Of a DNA stretch of 61,503 nt, positions 34,831-44,571 are shown piece by piece (the first letter of the stretch is position 1; each line of letters begins with the position of its first letter). The stretch lies in NCBI GenBank assembly GCA_937919925.1, contig CALFOT010000036.1, forward strand, positions 1 to 61,503, written 5' to 3'. The notes under the pieces are model-generated. The model was given only the letters and a program-made list of their open reading frames with translations, was not told where the DNA came from and ran no database searches. Origin of the DNA: an uncultured bacterium (lineage in GTDB: Bacteria; Planctomycetota; UBA1135). A program made the translations under genes and the position numbers.

Positions 34831-35967
34831 CTACAGGTTCCTCGAGATAACGATGCGCTGGATATCCGTGGCGCCTTCGTAGATTTCCGTGATGCGTGCG
34901 TCGCGGTAATAACGCTCAACATCAAACTCTTTGGTGTAGCCGGCACCACCGTGGATTTGCACGGCATCAATGGCCGCTTTATTGCAGGCACGCGAAGCAA
35001 ACAGCTTGGCCATGGAGCACTCTTTGGTGCAAACACAGCCCTGGTCGCGTAACCAAGCAGCGCGGTGCACCAACAACCGTGCGGCATCGAGCTCCGTCGC
35101 CATATCCGCCAGCATGAAACTCACCGCCTGAAAGCGATTGATTGCCTGGCCGAACTGTTCGCGCTCGCCCGCGTATTTCTTGGAGGCTTCCAGGCACGCG
35201 CGGTGGATCCCGATGGCCTGCGAGGCAATGCCAATACGACCACCATCTAAAGTATCGAGCGCAATTTTAAAACCCTTATTTACTTCGCCGACCACGTTTT
35301 CATCTGGGACGAAGACGTTTTCTAAAATGATTTCGGTGGTTGAGGAAGCACGAATGCCGAGCTTCTTTTCCTTCTTGCCCACCGCAACGCCAGCGAAAGC
35401 TTTCTCAACGAGAAATGCACTGATCCCGGAACCGGGCTTGGCGGCGGCATCGGTAACCGCGTAGACCACCATCAAACCACACTGTTCCCCGGTGGTAATC
35501 CAGGACTTGGTGCCCGTCAACTTCCAGCCACCCTCCACGCGTGTGGCGGCGGTGCGCACGGCAGCGGCATCGGAGCCAGCTTGCGGCTCAGTGAGGCAAT
35601 AGGCCCCAATCAACTCGCCGGTGGCGAGCCTTGGCAAGTACTTGGCCTTCAGTTCCGGGGTGCCTTGCTTTGCCAACATGCTACAAACTAGCGACATATG
35701 CACGGACATGGTCACGCCCACGGAGGCATCGGCGGCATTGATTTCTTCGAGCAACACCGCAGCGTGCAAATTGCCTAAACCGGCGCCGCCATATTCTTCG
35801 GGAACCGTTAAACCAAGAAAGCCGTTTTCGGCAGCTTCTTGCAGCGCTTCGGTAGGGAAAACTTCTTCCGCATCCCAGCGTTTGGCATTGGGGCGGAGTG
35901 AGCGGTCTGCAAACTCCCGTGCGGAGTCTCGAATCATTTCGAGGTCTTCTGTGAGGTCGAATTCCAT
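34831..35967 (-). CDS. Acyl-CoA dehydrogenase (butyryl-CoA-like)
   Basis: 378 residues with the full family layout: N-terminal helices, [58 protein letters not shown] and [20 protein letters not shown] with the catalytic Glu, then [20 protein letters not shown] at the end. It starts the operon that continues through the second dehydrogenase and the MBL hydrolase. With the 3-hydroxyacyl-CoA dehydrogenase and thiolase beyond 38 kb it makes most of a beta-oxidation or butanoate module; an enoyl-CoA hydratase is missing from the window. Confidence 0.94.
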   Translation of the reverse strand: MEFDLTEDLEMIRDSAREFADRSLRPNAKRWDAEEVFPTEALQEAAENGFLGLTVPEEYGGAGLGNLHAAVLLEEINAADASVGVTMSVHMSLVCSMLAKQGTPELKAKYLPRLATGELIGAYCLTEPQAGSDAAAVRTAATRVEGGWKLTGTKSWITTGEQCGLMVVYAVTDAAAKPGSGISAFLVEKAFAGVAVGKKEKKLGIRASSTTEIILENVFVPDENVVGEVNKGFKIALDTLDGGRIGIASQAIGIHRACLEASKKYAGEREQFGQAINRFQAVSFMLADMATELDAARLLVHRAAWLRDQGCVCTKECSMAKLFASRACNKAAIDAVQIHGGAGYTKEFDVERYYRDARITEIYEGATDIQRIVISRNL

Positions 35968-36051
35968 GTTATTCCAGCTTGGGAAAGGGCGTTATTGTAC
36001 GCTCCCCATGAGGATTCAACCGCTTCCATTGCAAGAATGATAAGATAGGCC

Positions 36052-38001
36052 ATGAAGACCTCGTTCGTAATTGGCTTCGCCATCCTCTCCGGTTGCGCAA
36101 CGATTGCCCTCCTCGATGGCTGGTGCCAATTTTCTTCTCCACAGGCCTTTCTGAGGCGAGAAATCATGGCCTTTTCGGTATTCGGTGCTTGGGTTGCTGC
36201 AGTACCGATTTATGCGATCTTGATGCTTCTTGCACGGCGCCTGAACCATGTCGGCCGCATGGCCTTTTGGGTGGGTATCGGCATTGGATTGTGCCCTCTG
36301 CTCATGGCTTGGCTGCCCAACCCGTTCCAGTTTGTGGTGGCTGCGGGTGTAGCTACCATTGGTTTGCTGCCAATCAGCACGCACTTCACCCCGGTTCCGG
36401 CAGTACGCATGGTCTTCACCGTCTTGTGCGCAGCTTTTCTCGTCGTCAGCCTATTTCTGCCAAGCTCCCAGGAATCGCTCACCCCAACCACCTACTCCGC
36501 CGCCAGCGATCCGCGGCCGATGCCCCAGGGAATCGATGTGTTTTTGGTAAGCATCGATACTTTGCGCGCCGAAGTGCTGGTGGATGACCCCAACTCGGCC
36601 GGCGATTCCACCGCCCCACTGCCCTTTTTGCACAGCAAGCAGAGCGCATCATTGTGGGCTGAATATGCGCTGTCTTCCAGCAATCAAACTTTGCCCGGCC
36701 ATGTGGGCATGTTGACGGGTGTCAGCGCCATGGAGCATGGAGTGCGCTCCAACAGCGACATGCCGGATCAATCGGTACCGTTGGTTTCAGAATACTTCCA
36801 GGATGCCGGGTGGAGCACGTCGGCAGTGGTTTCCAACGCCCTCATTTCCTCCGCTACGGGCATGCATCGGGGCTTTCAATATTTCTCTGCGGACCCCGTC
36901 GGTTTGGGCGTTTATGGCGAACTCATGGCCAAGACTATCGCCCCACACACTTGGCTGGGCATGACCATCTCCACCAACAGCGCCATGCGCTTGTTCATTC
37001 TTTTGTTCTCGCGCGAGGTGCTCGACCAAAAGAAAATCCCCATTGCCGAACGGGTGAGGGTCGTAGCTCTGGAACAACTTGAAGACTTGTATGCTTCGGA
37101 GCGCCCATTTTTTCAATTCATTCACATGCTCGATCCGCATGTAGCCTACGCCCCTCCACCCAACATTCGCGGGCGCCTTTCGGCTGCTGCCGCAGCGGCT
37201 GTGCCGGTGCGCTTTTTACCGCATGCCACGGCAAAATTGGATGCAGCATTGGTGCGCGATTTGGAACAGGCCCTCAACAAAGGGGAGTTAGATGCTGAAA
37301 CGGCTGTAGCTACCTTGAACTATTATCGTTTGGTTTACCTCGAGGAAATGATCACTGTCGATCGCTGCTTAGAGCAGATTTTTGCCCGCGCCGATGCAAG
37401 CCAGCGTCCGTATGTGGTTCTGTTTACCAGTGACCACGGCGAACAATTTGGTGAGCACAACTACATGGAGCACGCCAACTCCATGTATCGTAAAAACTTG
37501 GAGGTGCCATTTATGCTCTGGGGCAACGGCATCGTGCCAGGAAAAATCGTCGGCACCACCCCAACCTTAACCGACGTTCCAGCCACTTTGCTGCACCTTG
37601 CGGGAATTGAAATCCCTGATTCCCTCAGCGGGCGCTCGCTGCTTTTGCCTGCTATCGAGCGTCCTTTTGTGGCGGCTGACCAAAAGCAGCTGGCAGTGTT
37701 CAACGGCGCGGGTTTGAAATGGATTGGGCGCTGGCCGAACGCACGCGAAACCGCTGAAAATCCCACAGGTGGGCCTCTGCCGGTAGCGCTCTACAACCTG
37801 CTTGTCGACCCAACCGAAGCCGTCAACCTGCTGGAGGCCGATCCTCTTGCTGCTGAGTCGATGCTGACAACCATTGATGCGTACATCGCAAGGGATACCT
37901 GGGCCTCGCGCCAAGCGGGGGTAGAGAGATCCGCCTATCAAATGGCTGCTTTATCCGAACTCGGCTACGCCGGACAGGATGCTCCGCCCGACGCGCAGTA
38001 G
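36052..38001 (+). CDS. Membrane-anchored sulfatase-like hydrolase
   Basis: 649 residues. Four or so N-terminal spans (about 5-22, 40-63, 70-90, 95-112 and perhaps 120-140) carry a large extracytoplasmic alkaline-phosphatase-superfamily domain: VFLVSIDTLRAEVL (metal Asp), SSSNQTLPGHVGMLTG with the nucleophile Thr in place of the Cys/Ser-x-P-x-R sulfatase site, DPHVAY, and the second metal site VVLFTSDHGEQFGEHNYMEH. It ends with LSELGYAG, like other members in the window. Lack of the formylglycine motif argues against a true sulfatase and for a phosphatase, phosphodiesterase or phosphoglycerol-type transferase. It stands on the opposite strand between acyl-CoA genes. Confidence 0.85.
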   Translation: MKTSFVIGFAILSGCATIALLDGWCQFSSPQAFLRREIMAFSVFGAWVAAVPIYAILMLLARRLNHVGRMAFWVGIGIGLCPLLMAWLPNPFQFVVAAGVATIGLLPISTHFTPVPAVRMVFTVLCAAFLVVSLFLPSSQESLTPTTYSAASDPRPMPQGIDVFLVSIDTLRAEVLVDDPNSAGDSTAPLPFLHSKQSASLWAEYALSSSNQTLPGHVGMLTGVSAMEHGVRSNSDMPDQSVPLVSEYFQDAGWSTSAVVSNALISSATGMHRGFQYFSADPVGLGVYGELMAKTIAPHTWLGMTISTNSAMRLFILLFSREVLDQKKIPIAERVRVVALEQLEDLYASERPFFQFIHMLDPHVAYAPPPNIRGRLSAAAAAAVPVRFLPHATAKLDAALVRDLEQALNKGELDAETAVATLNYYRLVYLEEMITVDRCLEQIFARADASQRPYVVLFTSDHGEQFGEHNYMEHANSMYRKNLEVPFMLWGNGIVPGKIVGTTPTLTDVPATLLHLAGIEIPDSLSGRSLLLPAIERPFVAADQKQLAVFNGAGLKWIGRWPNARETAENPTGGPLPVALYNLLVDPTEAVNLLEADPLAAESMLTTIDAYIARDTWASRQAGVERSAYQMAALSELGYAGQDAPPDAQ

Positions 38002-38007
38002 TGGGCT

Positions 38008-38865
38008 CTACTGATAAGAGTAGAAGCCTTCGCCGGATTTGCGACCGAGCTTGCCCGCCAGCACCATGCGGCGCATGTTGGGGGCACAACGGAACTTCGG
38101 ATCACCAAACTGCTCGAGCATGTAATCCAGAATGTTCACGCAAACATCAATGCCGATGAAATCCGCTAATGCCAGCGGCCCCATCGGGTGGTTCATGCCA
38201 AGCTTCATGATGGTGTCAATGTCTTCGCGGGTGGCAATGCCCTCGTAAAGCGTGAACGCAGCTTCATTGATCATCGGCATCAAAATGCGGTTGGCCACGA
38301 AGCCCGCGTAATCTTGGGCCACGCCGACGGTTTTGCCTACACCTTCGGCAATCGCTTTGGTGCGTGCAACCACCTGATCGGTAGTCTGCTCACCACGGAT
38401 CAGTTCCACCAACTTCATCAATGGCACCGGATTCATGAAGTGCATGCCAACCACATCTTGTGGGCGGCTGGTCACGCTAGCAATCGAAGTAATGGAAATC
38501 GACGAAGTATTGCTCGCCAAGATGCAGCCTGCCGGTGCAGCCTGATCCAGTTTCACAAAGATTTCTTTCTTAACCGCCTCGTTTTCGAACACCGCCTCAA
38601 TCACCATGTCTACATCTGCAACTGCAGCGGTCATATCCAGTGAGCCAGTGATGCGCGCGAAGATGACATCGGTTTGTGCTTGGGTAAGTGTTTCCTTCTT
38701 GACGAAACGATCCAAGGATTTGCGAACCGTCGCTAATCCGCGATCCAGGCCATCCTGCGCCACTTCCACCAAGTTCACGGTATGGCCTGCGGCAGCGAAA
38801 GTTTGAGCAATACCATTGCCCATGGTGCCAGCACCGATAACAGCTACTTTGAGATTTTCAGTCAT
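38008..38865 (-). CDS. 3-hydroxybutyryl-CoA dehydrogenase
   Basis: 285 residues from the ATG at 38865. NAD-binding VAVIGAGTMGNGIAQTFA, the catalytic His/Glu region ASNTSSISITSIAS with GMHFMNPVPLMKLVELIRG, and the C-terminal domain NRILMPMINEAAFTLYEGIA, MKLGMNHPMGPLALADFIG and GEGFYSY are all typical of Hbd/PaaH. It oxidises 3-hydroxyacyl-CoA with NAD(P). It directly follows the thiolase gene (10 bp), and ends 6 bp from the convergent sulfatase-like gene. Confidence 0.95.
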   Translation of the reverse strand: MTENLKVAVIGAGTMGNGIAQTFAAAGHTVNLVEVAQDGLDRGLATVRKSLDRFVKKETLTQAQTDVIFARITGSLDMTAAVADVDMVIEAVFENEAVKKEIFVKLDQAAPAGCILASNTSSISITSIASVTSRPQDVVGMHFMNPVPLMKLVELIRGEQTTDQVVARTKAIAEGVGKTVGVAQDYAGFVANRILMPMINEAAFTLYEGIATREDIDTIMKLGMNHPMGPLALADFIGIDVCVNILDYMLEQFGDPKFRCAPNMRRMVLAGKLGRKSGEGFYSYQ

Positions 38866-38875
38866 GATTCTTCCT

Positions 38876-40060
38876 CTAGGCGCAGATTTCAATGGAGGTT
38901 GCGACGGCGTTGCCACCACCAAGACATAAAGTTGCGAGACCAGTTTTCAGGCCGCGATCTTTCAGTGCGTAAATGAGCGTGGTTAAAATGCGTGCGCCAC
39001 TTGCGCCAATCGGGTGCCCAATCGCCACGGCCCCGCCGTGAACATTCACCTTGTCCGGATCCAATTCCAAGATTTTGATCAACGCGCAAGAGCCCGACGC
39101 AAACGCTTCGTTCATTTCTATCAGATCAAAATCATGACGGCTCATGCCAGTCTTTTTCTCGAGGTTTTCCACCGCAGCTTTGGGTGCCATCATGACCCAC
39201 TCCGGAGCCATACCGCCGGCCGCATAGCCGGTGATTTTTGCCAGCGGCTTCAGGCCATACTTGGCCACTGCAGCCGCGGAAGCAATCACTAAGGCACACG
39301 CACCATCAGAAATTTGCGAAGCATTGCCAGCGGTCACCGAACCACCTTTCTTAAAGGCTGCAGACAACTTGCTGAGAGATTCCAACGTGACATCCGCGCG
39401 CACACCTTCGTCGGTGTCCACAATGACCGGATCCCCACGCCGCTGCGGCACCTCCACCGCGAAGGTCTCGGCTTGAAACTTGCCCGCGGCCCAAGCGGCT
39501 GCAGCTTTGTGGTGCGAAGCAACCGCAAAAGCATCTTGAGCGGCGCGATCAATGGCGTATTCCTCGGCAACGAGCTCCCCGGTCAAACCCATGTGTTGAT
39601 CGGAGTACACATCCCACAAACCATCGTGCACCATCGAGTCCACCAACTTGGCGTCGCCCAAACGTGCGCCAGTTCTTGCCGACGGCAGCAAATACGGCGC
39701 CAAACTCATCGATTCCATGCCGCCGGCAACCACGATTTCATTATCACCCGCTTTGATGGATTGGGCGGCGAGCATCACGGTTTTCAAACCGGATCCGCAC
39801 ACTTTATTGACCGTGAAGGGTGCGACCGTATCTGGGATTCCAGCAGCGCGGGCAGCTTGGCGCGCAGGGTTTTGGCCGACACCGGCCTGCAGCACATTGC
39901 CAAAAATCACCTCATCTACCTGATCTGGAGTGAGCCCAGCGCGCTTTAGAGCTTCTTTGATGGCGAGGCCCCCTAACACTGGGGCTTTGAGCTTCGAAAG
40001 GCCGCCCTGAAAGCGGCCAATGGGTGTGCGGCAAGCACTGACAATGTAGACTTCAGACAT
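38876..40060 (-). CDS. Acetyl-CoA acetyltransferase (thiolase)
   Basis: 394 residues. The acylated Cys is in NKVCGSGLKTVMLAAQS (about residue 88), the His in GGAVAIGHPIGASGARI (about 350) and the second Cys in LCLGGGNAVA (about 380). GNASQISDGACAL is also present. This is the biosynthetic/degradative thiolase II type that forms or splits acetoacetyl-CoA. It begins the two-gene unit with the 3-hydroxybutyryl-CoA dehydrogenase; together they could serve butanoate metabolism or the last steps of beta-oxidation. Confidence 0.96.
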   Translation of the reverse strand: MSEVYIVSACRTPIGRFQGGLSKLKAPVLGGLAIKEALKRAGLTPDQVDEVIFGNVLQAGVGQNPARQAARAAGIPDTVAPFTVNKVCGSGLKTVMLAAQSIKAGDNEIVVAGGMESMSLAPYLLPSARTGARLGDAKLVDSMVHDGLWDVYSDQHMGLTGELVAEEYAIDRAAQDAFAVASHHKAAAAWAAGKFQAETFAVEVPQRRGDPVIVDTDEGVRADVTLESLSKLSAAFKKGGSVTAGNASQISDGACALVIASAAAVAKYGLKPLAKITGYAAGGMAPEWVMMAPKAAVENLEKKTGMSRHDFDLIEMNEAFASGSCALIKILELDPDKVNVHGGAVAIGHPIGASGARILTTLIYALKDRGLKTGLATLCLGGGNAVATSIEICA

Positions 40061-40114
40061 GATTTAGCAACGGAAAAGAGGTTCCATCAACTGTATATTC
40101 TACCGTGGCGTCGA

Positions 40115-40918
40115 CTATTCCGAAGCGGGCCAAAGCCCAGCTTTTTGCAAGTCACGCGCCAAAGGCACGCTGCGTCGCGCGCACTCTGCTTGGGCATGAT
40201 CCATCTCCGTCAGGAGCAAACTGCCATCGTCTACGCGGGCGGTGACTTCCCCGAGCGGATCCACGCAAAGTGCCATGCCAGGGAATTCCATCAAGTTGCC
40301 ATCCAGGCCCGCAATGCCTGCGCGATTGCACGAAAGCAGCCAAACTTGGTTCTCGGCTGCCCGACAACGACTCATCAACTCAAAAATGCGCACCCGCGGG
40401 CTGGGCCACTGGGCGCAGCACACGATGAAGTCCGCCTGTGCATAAAGTGCTTGGCGACACACTTCTGGAAAACGCAAATCGTAGCAAATCAACGCATTGA
40501 CCCGCCCCACCGGGGTTTCAATCACCGGCGGCAAACCAACACCACGATCCACTTGGCGCCCTTCGCCAGTGGGCGAAAACAACATCCGTTTGCGGTAAGG
40601 GCGCAGATTCCCCGCTGCGCCAACGATATGCAGTTCATTGCCAGGCTTTTCACCTGCGCCACCGGGGGCCGAACCGATGACCGTCAAATCATGAGCGGTG
40701 GCCACCTGGTGCAACTCCGCTAACGCCTTTTCACTCTCTGCGCGGATGGCGCTCGAGAAACTGGGCAGAAAGGAAGTAGTCCACTTTTCCGGCAGCACCA
40801 ACAACTTGGCACCTGCGCTCGCGGATTGCTCCACGGCCAACAGTACCTGCTGAAGATTCGACGCCACCTCGCCGGGGCGCACGTCGAAAGGGAAGGCAGC
40901 AATCTTGTGTTTGGCCAT
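40115..40918 (-). CDS. Carbon-nitrogen hydrolase (nitrilase superfamily, omega-amidase-like)
   Basis: 267 residues with the Glu-Lys-Cys triad: LLVLPEKWTTSF (Glu about 43), RPYRKRMLFSP (Lys about 110) and ALICYDLRFPEVCRQ (Cys about 148). NRAGIAGLDGNLMEFPGM follows as in omega-amidase/YafV proteins, where 2-oxoglutaramate and 2-oxosuccinamate are hydrolysed. Other members act on deaminated glutathione, so the substrate is not certain. It precedes the thiolase gene by 54 bp on the same strand and is the nearest gene upstream of the tRNA. Confidence 0.88.
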   Translation of the reverse strand: MAKHKIAAFPFDVRPGEVASNLQQVLLAVEQSASAGAKLLVLPEKWTTSFLPSFSSAIRAESEKALAELHQVATAHDLTVIGSAPGGAGEKPGNELHIVGAAGNLRPYRKRMLFSPTGEGRQVDRGVGLPPVIETPVGRVNALICYDLRFPEVCRQALYAQADFIVCCAQWPSPRVRIFELMSRCRAAENQVWLLSCNRAGIAGLDGNLMEFPGMALCVDPLGEVTARVDDGSLLLTEMDHAQAECARRSVPLARDLQKAGLWPASE

Positions 40919-40986
40919 AGACGAAAACTCCAGAGACTTTTATCCTAGCGCCGCCTCGGTTTCGTACCGGGTTTTTCGGTTCGGTT

Positions 40987-41062
40987 GGGGACGTAGCTCA
41001 GTTGGTAGAGTGTCGCGTTCGCAATGCGAAGGTCGAGGGTTCGACTCCCTTCGTCTCCACCA
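40987..41062 (+). tRNA. tRNA-Ala (anticodon CGC)
   Basis: A 76-nt tRNA with a full cloverleaf: acceptor GGGGACG/CGTCTCC, D-arm GCTC/GAGT, anticodon stem TCGCG/TGCGA with loop TTCGCAA (anticodon CGC at 41020-41022), T-arm GAGGG/CCCTT with loop TTCGACT, and an encoded CCA at 41060-41062. The acceptor contains the G3:U70 pair, the alanine identity element. It reads GCG codons. Confidence 0.97.
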
Positions 41063-41077
41063 GCCGCTTAACCCATT

Positions 41078-42313
41078 TTATTGTTTTTCGGCCAGCAATG
41101 CGCGGTACGCCACCAGCGCACCAGGGTAATCCACGCTCATGCGTAAGACTTCCTGCAAACGGGTCGCGTAGGTGCTGTCATCACCCGCTTGATGTGCGGC
41201 AATAGCAGCCTTCATCACGCTTTCCGCTGCCGCAAGACGCGTGCGAATCGCAGCTAGACGTTTCTCCACATCCCGCCAAGGGAAGCCTGCTTCATCAACG
41301 AGAATCTCTGCATAAACGTCGCCAGCGTGTACCATTTGGGAATCTAACTCATAGGCGCGCGCACGGCTATAGCGATCACTATTGCGGCGTTCCTGGGTAA
41401 GTTCGGCAACTTCTACAATCCGTGGACCATGCTCCTCCACCCCTAAATCGCGGGTCTTGGCTAAATATTCCTCGGCAGCCTGCATAGCGCCGCCGCGTTG
41501 GGCAATATCCGCCTCCAAAAGGTACGCATTTCCCAGGACCACATTGGCTAGGTGTTCGGTCAACTCAAGGTTGCGTGCATCCTGCGGGGCAAGAAAAAGC
41601 GCATCCTGAGCAGTAACCCAGGCCTGACCGGTAAGACCAGCACTCATGTAGAGCAAGCTCTTTTCACGGTTTTGCTCGGCGAGACTGGCGGTTAAGTTAT
41701 GCAGGCGTTCTGCGGCACGGCTATCGTCGCCAAGCAGACTGGCGGCGTGCATAAATGCTGTGCGCGCGCGCAAATCTTGATCGCTACGTAAGGAATCCAT
41801 ACCCTCGAAGTAATAATTATCACCGATGCGCTGCCGCGTGGCAATCCATTCTTCACACTTTGCCAGATTGATTTTGGCCTCGGTATTTTCCGGATCCCAG
41901 CTCAGACAGAGCGTGTATTCGCGCGCTGCCGCATCAATATCAGTGGCTTCATAGAAATCAAAACCAAGATTAAAATGGCGACGGCCGATTTGATGCATGG
42001 TGCGCAAGCGGAGCGCCGCGACCACGTCTTGCCGATCAGCAGGCGCACTTTTTTCGATGGCGTCAAGGACCTCCAAAGCATCTTCTGCTTGTTCTAGGTG
42101 CAGAAGATCGCGCACGCCTTGCTCCAAAAGGAAGTAACTGGTGCGTTCCATCCGCCCATGCAGCTCTTCGGAGGGCTCTTCCGAGGCCAGATCAGAATAA
42201 ATCTCCAGCGCCTGCGGGTAATTCCCGCGGCGGAACATCGAATCACCATCCTCAATGGTGGTCACCTGGCAAGAGATGACAGCAAACAAGCCCAACATAG
42301 AAAGACGTCGCAT
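41078..42313 (-). CDS. TPR-type lipoprotein
   Basis: About 411 residues from the ATG at 42313, which begins a lipoprotein signal (RRLSMLGLFAVISC). The rest is a helical solenoid with TPR-like units: SMFRRGNYPQALEIYSDLAS, GFDFYEATDIDAAAREYTLC followed by LSWDPENTEAKINLAKCEEW, and AAHQAGDDSTYATRLQEVLR near the end. TPR lipoproteins act as scaffolds in the envelope. It lies downstream of lptF-lptG on the same strand (gap 64 bp), so an envelope-assembly role is plausible but inferred. Confidence 0.75.
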   Translation of the reverse strand: MRRLSMLGLFAVISCQVTTIEDGDSMFRRGNYPQALEIYSDLASEEPSEELHGRMERTSYFLLEQGVRDLLHLEQAEDALEVLDAIEKSAPADRQDVVAALRLRTMHQIGRRHFNLGFDFYEATDIDAAAREYTLCLSWDPENTEAKINLAKCEEWIATRQRIGDNYYFEGMDSLRSDQDLRARTAFMHAASLLGDDSRAAERLHNLTASLAEQNREKSLLYMSAGLTGQAWVTAQDALFLAPQDARNLELTEHLANVVLGNAYLLEADIAQRGGAMQAAEEYLAKTRDLGVEEHGPRIVEVAELTQERRNSDRYSRARAYELDSQMVHAGDVYAEILVDEAGFPWRDVEKRLAAIRTRLAAAESVMKAAIAAHQAGDDSTYATRLQEVLRMSVDYPGALVAYRALLAEKQ

Positions 42314-42377
42314 GAAGCTATTGTGACGCCCCCACCGGGCAATGTCCTGCGCGAAATTGGAAGCTTCTGGCAAAGAA

Positions 42378-43445
42378 TTAGGTAGGCATACGCCCATAAG
42401 CCCAAATTCCAAGACTCCCAAAGCCTAAAACCGGAGCCGTTCCAGCCAAAAAGGGGCTCAAGGCACCGCGCCCACCGAGGTCACGAAGCAGCAAATCCAC
42501 CACGAAGAACAGCGCACACAGCAGCAAACCATTGGCAATGCCATCCAAGGAGGTGCGGCGTTCAAAACTCAGAGCAAAGGGCAGGCCCAAGGCAAGCAAG
42601 ATCAACGGCACCAGCGGCGCGCTGCGCTGCCCCCACAGCAAAGTCTCCGCCTGCCGGTGGTCGGGGTCACCGGCCAATAAACCACGGAAATCCGCGGCCG
42701 CTAAATCCAGCGGCCGCCAATGACTGAAATAAGCGCGTTCCAAATCCTGAGGGGCCAAACCGACCAAGCTGAAGCTATGGATGGGCTCCTCAACACCATG
42801 GCGAATGCGCATGCCCCCCTCCAGCCGCCAAGCGCTACCTTGCCAAAAAGCCGCATCGGCAACGATCCGCTCATCCTCACCCTCCTCGGATGTGGCGAAG
42901 ATTTCCAGGCCGACGATTTCCGCTGGAAGCGCTTCGGGTTTAAACACATCCGCGTGGAGGCGCACGTCGCCAACGCCGCGTGCCCACAAATCTTTAGGCT
43001 GCCACAGGCGTTGGCTAAAGATTTTGCGTTGCAAAGATTCATGCTGGCTCAGTAGCGGCGGCATCAGCGTTTCTTTCGCCACCGCGAGGCCAACCGAAAT
43101 CAGAGTTGCTGCAATCATGATCGGCAGGAACGCGCGCCAAGTAGGGCGGCCAGCGGCCAGGACCGGAGTCCATTCGCGGTTGCGTAACAAAGAAGTGACA
43201 GTGCCAAGGCCGGACAACATCGTAATGTACGGCGCAAACTGCAGCAGCAAATAAGGGGTGTTAATGAGGTAGTAACGGACGATGTCGAACCAAGCGATGC
43301 CGAGCGCCGGATCCTCCATGGCCTCTTGAAATTCATCGGCATTGATTAACAGCTCCAGCACGGTGAACAAACCGACGAAGGCTGCACAAACCACCAGCCA
43401 GTGATTCATAAAACTACGCAACACATAACGATCGAAACGCTGCAT
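42378..43445 (-). CDS. lptG: LPS export permease, LptG-like
   Basis: 355 residues of the LptF/LptG family: three N-terminal spans (about 10-35, 55-80, 100-120), a periplasmic beta-jellyroll-type domain (about 125-265) and three C-terminal spans, with the family motif SGLGTVTSLLRNREWTPVLAAG on the cytoplasmic side (shown in part: LRNREWTPVLAAG). Start ATG overlaps the lptF stop by one base (TAATG). With LptF and LptB it extracts LPS from the inner membrane. Which of the two copies is F or G is assigned by order and weak similarity. Confidence 0.8.
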   Translation of the reverse strand: MQRFDRYVLRSFMNHWLVVCAAFVGLFTVLELLINADEFQEAMEDPALGIAWFDIVRYYLINTPYLLLQFAPYITMLSGLGTVTSLLRNREWTPVLAAGRPTWRAFLPIMIAATLISVGLAVAKETLMPPLLSQHESLQRKIFSQRLWQPKDLWARGVGDVRLHADVFKPEALPAEIVGLEIFATSEEGEDERIVADAAFWQGSAWRLEGGMRIRHGVEEPIHSFSLVGLAPQDLERAYFSHWRPLDLAAADFRGLLAGDPDHRQAETLLWGQRSAPLVPLILLALGLPFALSFERRTSLDGIANGLLLCALFFVVDLLLRDLGGRGALSPFLAGTAPVLGFGSLGIWAYGRMPT

Positions 43446-44530
43446 TAGGTGCGTGACTCCTTATACATCAGGATTGCCGCGACTGGAACCAAACTCAATA
43501 GCGGCAACCATGCGGCGGCGAGAGGTGGCAACACATCCATTTCTTCTAGGTTGTCGCACAAAAAGAAAACTGGGAAATACAACAGGAGTAACAATGCTAA
43601 GGTGGCCGAAAACGCCGCCAAGAAGCCTCCACGGCGCAGCCGCCAGCCGAGCAGTGCACCGACAAAAGCCAACGGCAGCGAGGAAAGCGCCATCGACCAC
43701 CGTTGCCAAAAGATAAAGCGAAAGTGGTCACGCACGCTGGGATCAAGATCCGGGCGCTGCAACTCAGTACGTAGCTGCGAGGACGGCATGTCTTTGGCGC
43801 GCAGCCGATCACCCTGTTGATGATGCATATCGCTGAGATCAAAACGCAACCAGGTGCGGCCTGGATTACTGAAAAGACCGCGCGTGTCGCGGAAGGTACG
43901 CAAGCCATCAAAAGCGAATTCCAACTTGGTATCCGTCACGTTCATGTGCGCACTATCGGCGCGCAAACGCAGCTGTTCCTCGCCAATGCCGTCGCCATCC
44001 ACATTATCGTTGAGACTCAACAGCACATTGTGAAATAAGCCGGGGCCACTGCGCCCGCGCCACGACAAATAGAGCCCAGCGTATTGCAGCTCACTGGAGC
44101 CAGGGTTGGTGTTTTCCAGGGCTGCCACCGGCACTCGATTCACCAAACTGCGCATATTGCGGTACAAGCTCGGGACCACTTCTGCGGCCAATGGATAACT
44201 AACCGCTGACATCAGCAAGCCGGCCACGATAGCTGCGGCGAGCAACCGAATCGGGCGCGTACCGGCGGCGAAGGCGGCAACGTGTTCCATGTCTGCCGAC
44301 ATGCGTCCGTAAGTTAAAACGACTCCAATCAACAGTACTACCGGCAAAAAGTACGGCAAAGCTTGGCCGACGATTAACGGCACCAAGCTGAGTGGCACCC
44401 ACAGCGGCGCACCTTGACTGGTGGCTGAAGCGCGGATGGCGGCGCCAAGTCCAACCAGGAAGATGACTCCTGCAAGCACCATAAGTAGGCGCTGGAGGAT
44501 CTCCCGAAGATAGGACTTGCCAAGAAGCAT
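43445..44530 (-). CDS. lptF: LPS export permease, LptF-like
   Basis: 361 residues, the first of the pair. Six spans flank a periplasmic domain (about 125-260) with YAGLYLSWRGRSG and LRLRADSAHMNVTDTKLEF strands. The cytoplasmic loop YGRMSADMEHVAAFAAGTRP is the LptF/G coupling segment that contacts the LptB ATPase. lptB, lptC and lptA are not in the window. It is divergent from the LPS-kinase-like gene with only 41 bp between them. Confidence 0.8.
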   Translation of the reverse strand: MLLGKSYLREILQRLLMVLAGVIFLVGLGAAIRASATSQGAPLWVPLSLVPLIVGQALPYFLPVVLLIGVVLTYGRMSADMEHVAAFAAGTRPIRLLAAAIVAGLLMSAVSYPLAAEVVPSLYRNMRSLVNRVPVAALENTNPGSSELQYAGLYLSWRGRSGPGLFHNVLLSLNDNVDGDGIGEEQLRLRADSAHMNVTDTKLEFAFDGLRTFRDTRGLFSNPGRTWLRFDLSDMHHQQGDRLRAKDMPSSQLRTELQRPDLDPSVRDHFRFIFWQRWSMALSSLPLAFVGALLGWRLRRGGFLAAFSATLALLLLLYFPVFFLCDNLEEMDVLPPLAAAWLPLLSLVPVAAILMYKESRT

Positions 44531-44571
44531 GGCAGGATTCTAGCGTCGTCGGATTCTGATAGCCTTGCAGC

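Noticed and set aside
38009-38030. Small hairpin TCTACT-GATAAG-AGTAGA at the convergent ends near 38 kb
   Set aside because: Only 6 bp of stem with no T run and partly inside a coding end; too weak to call a terminator.
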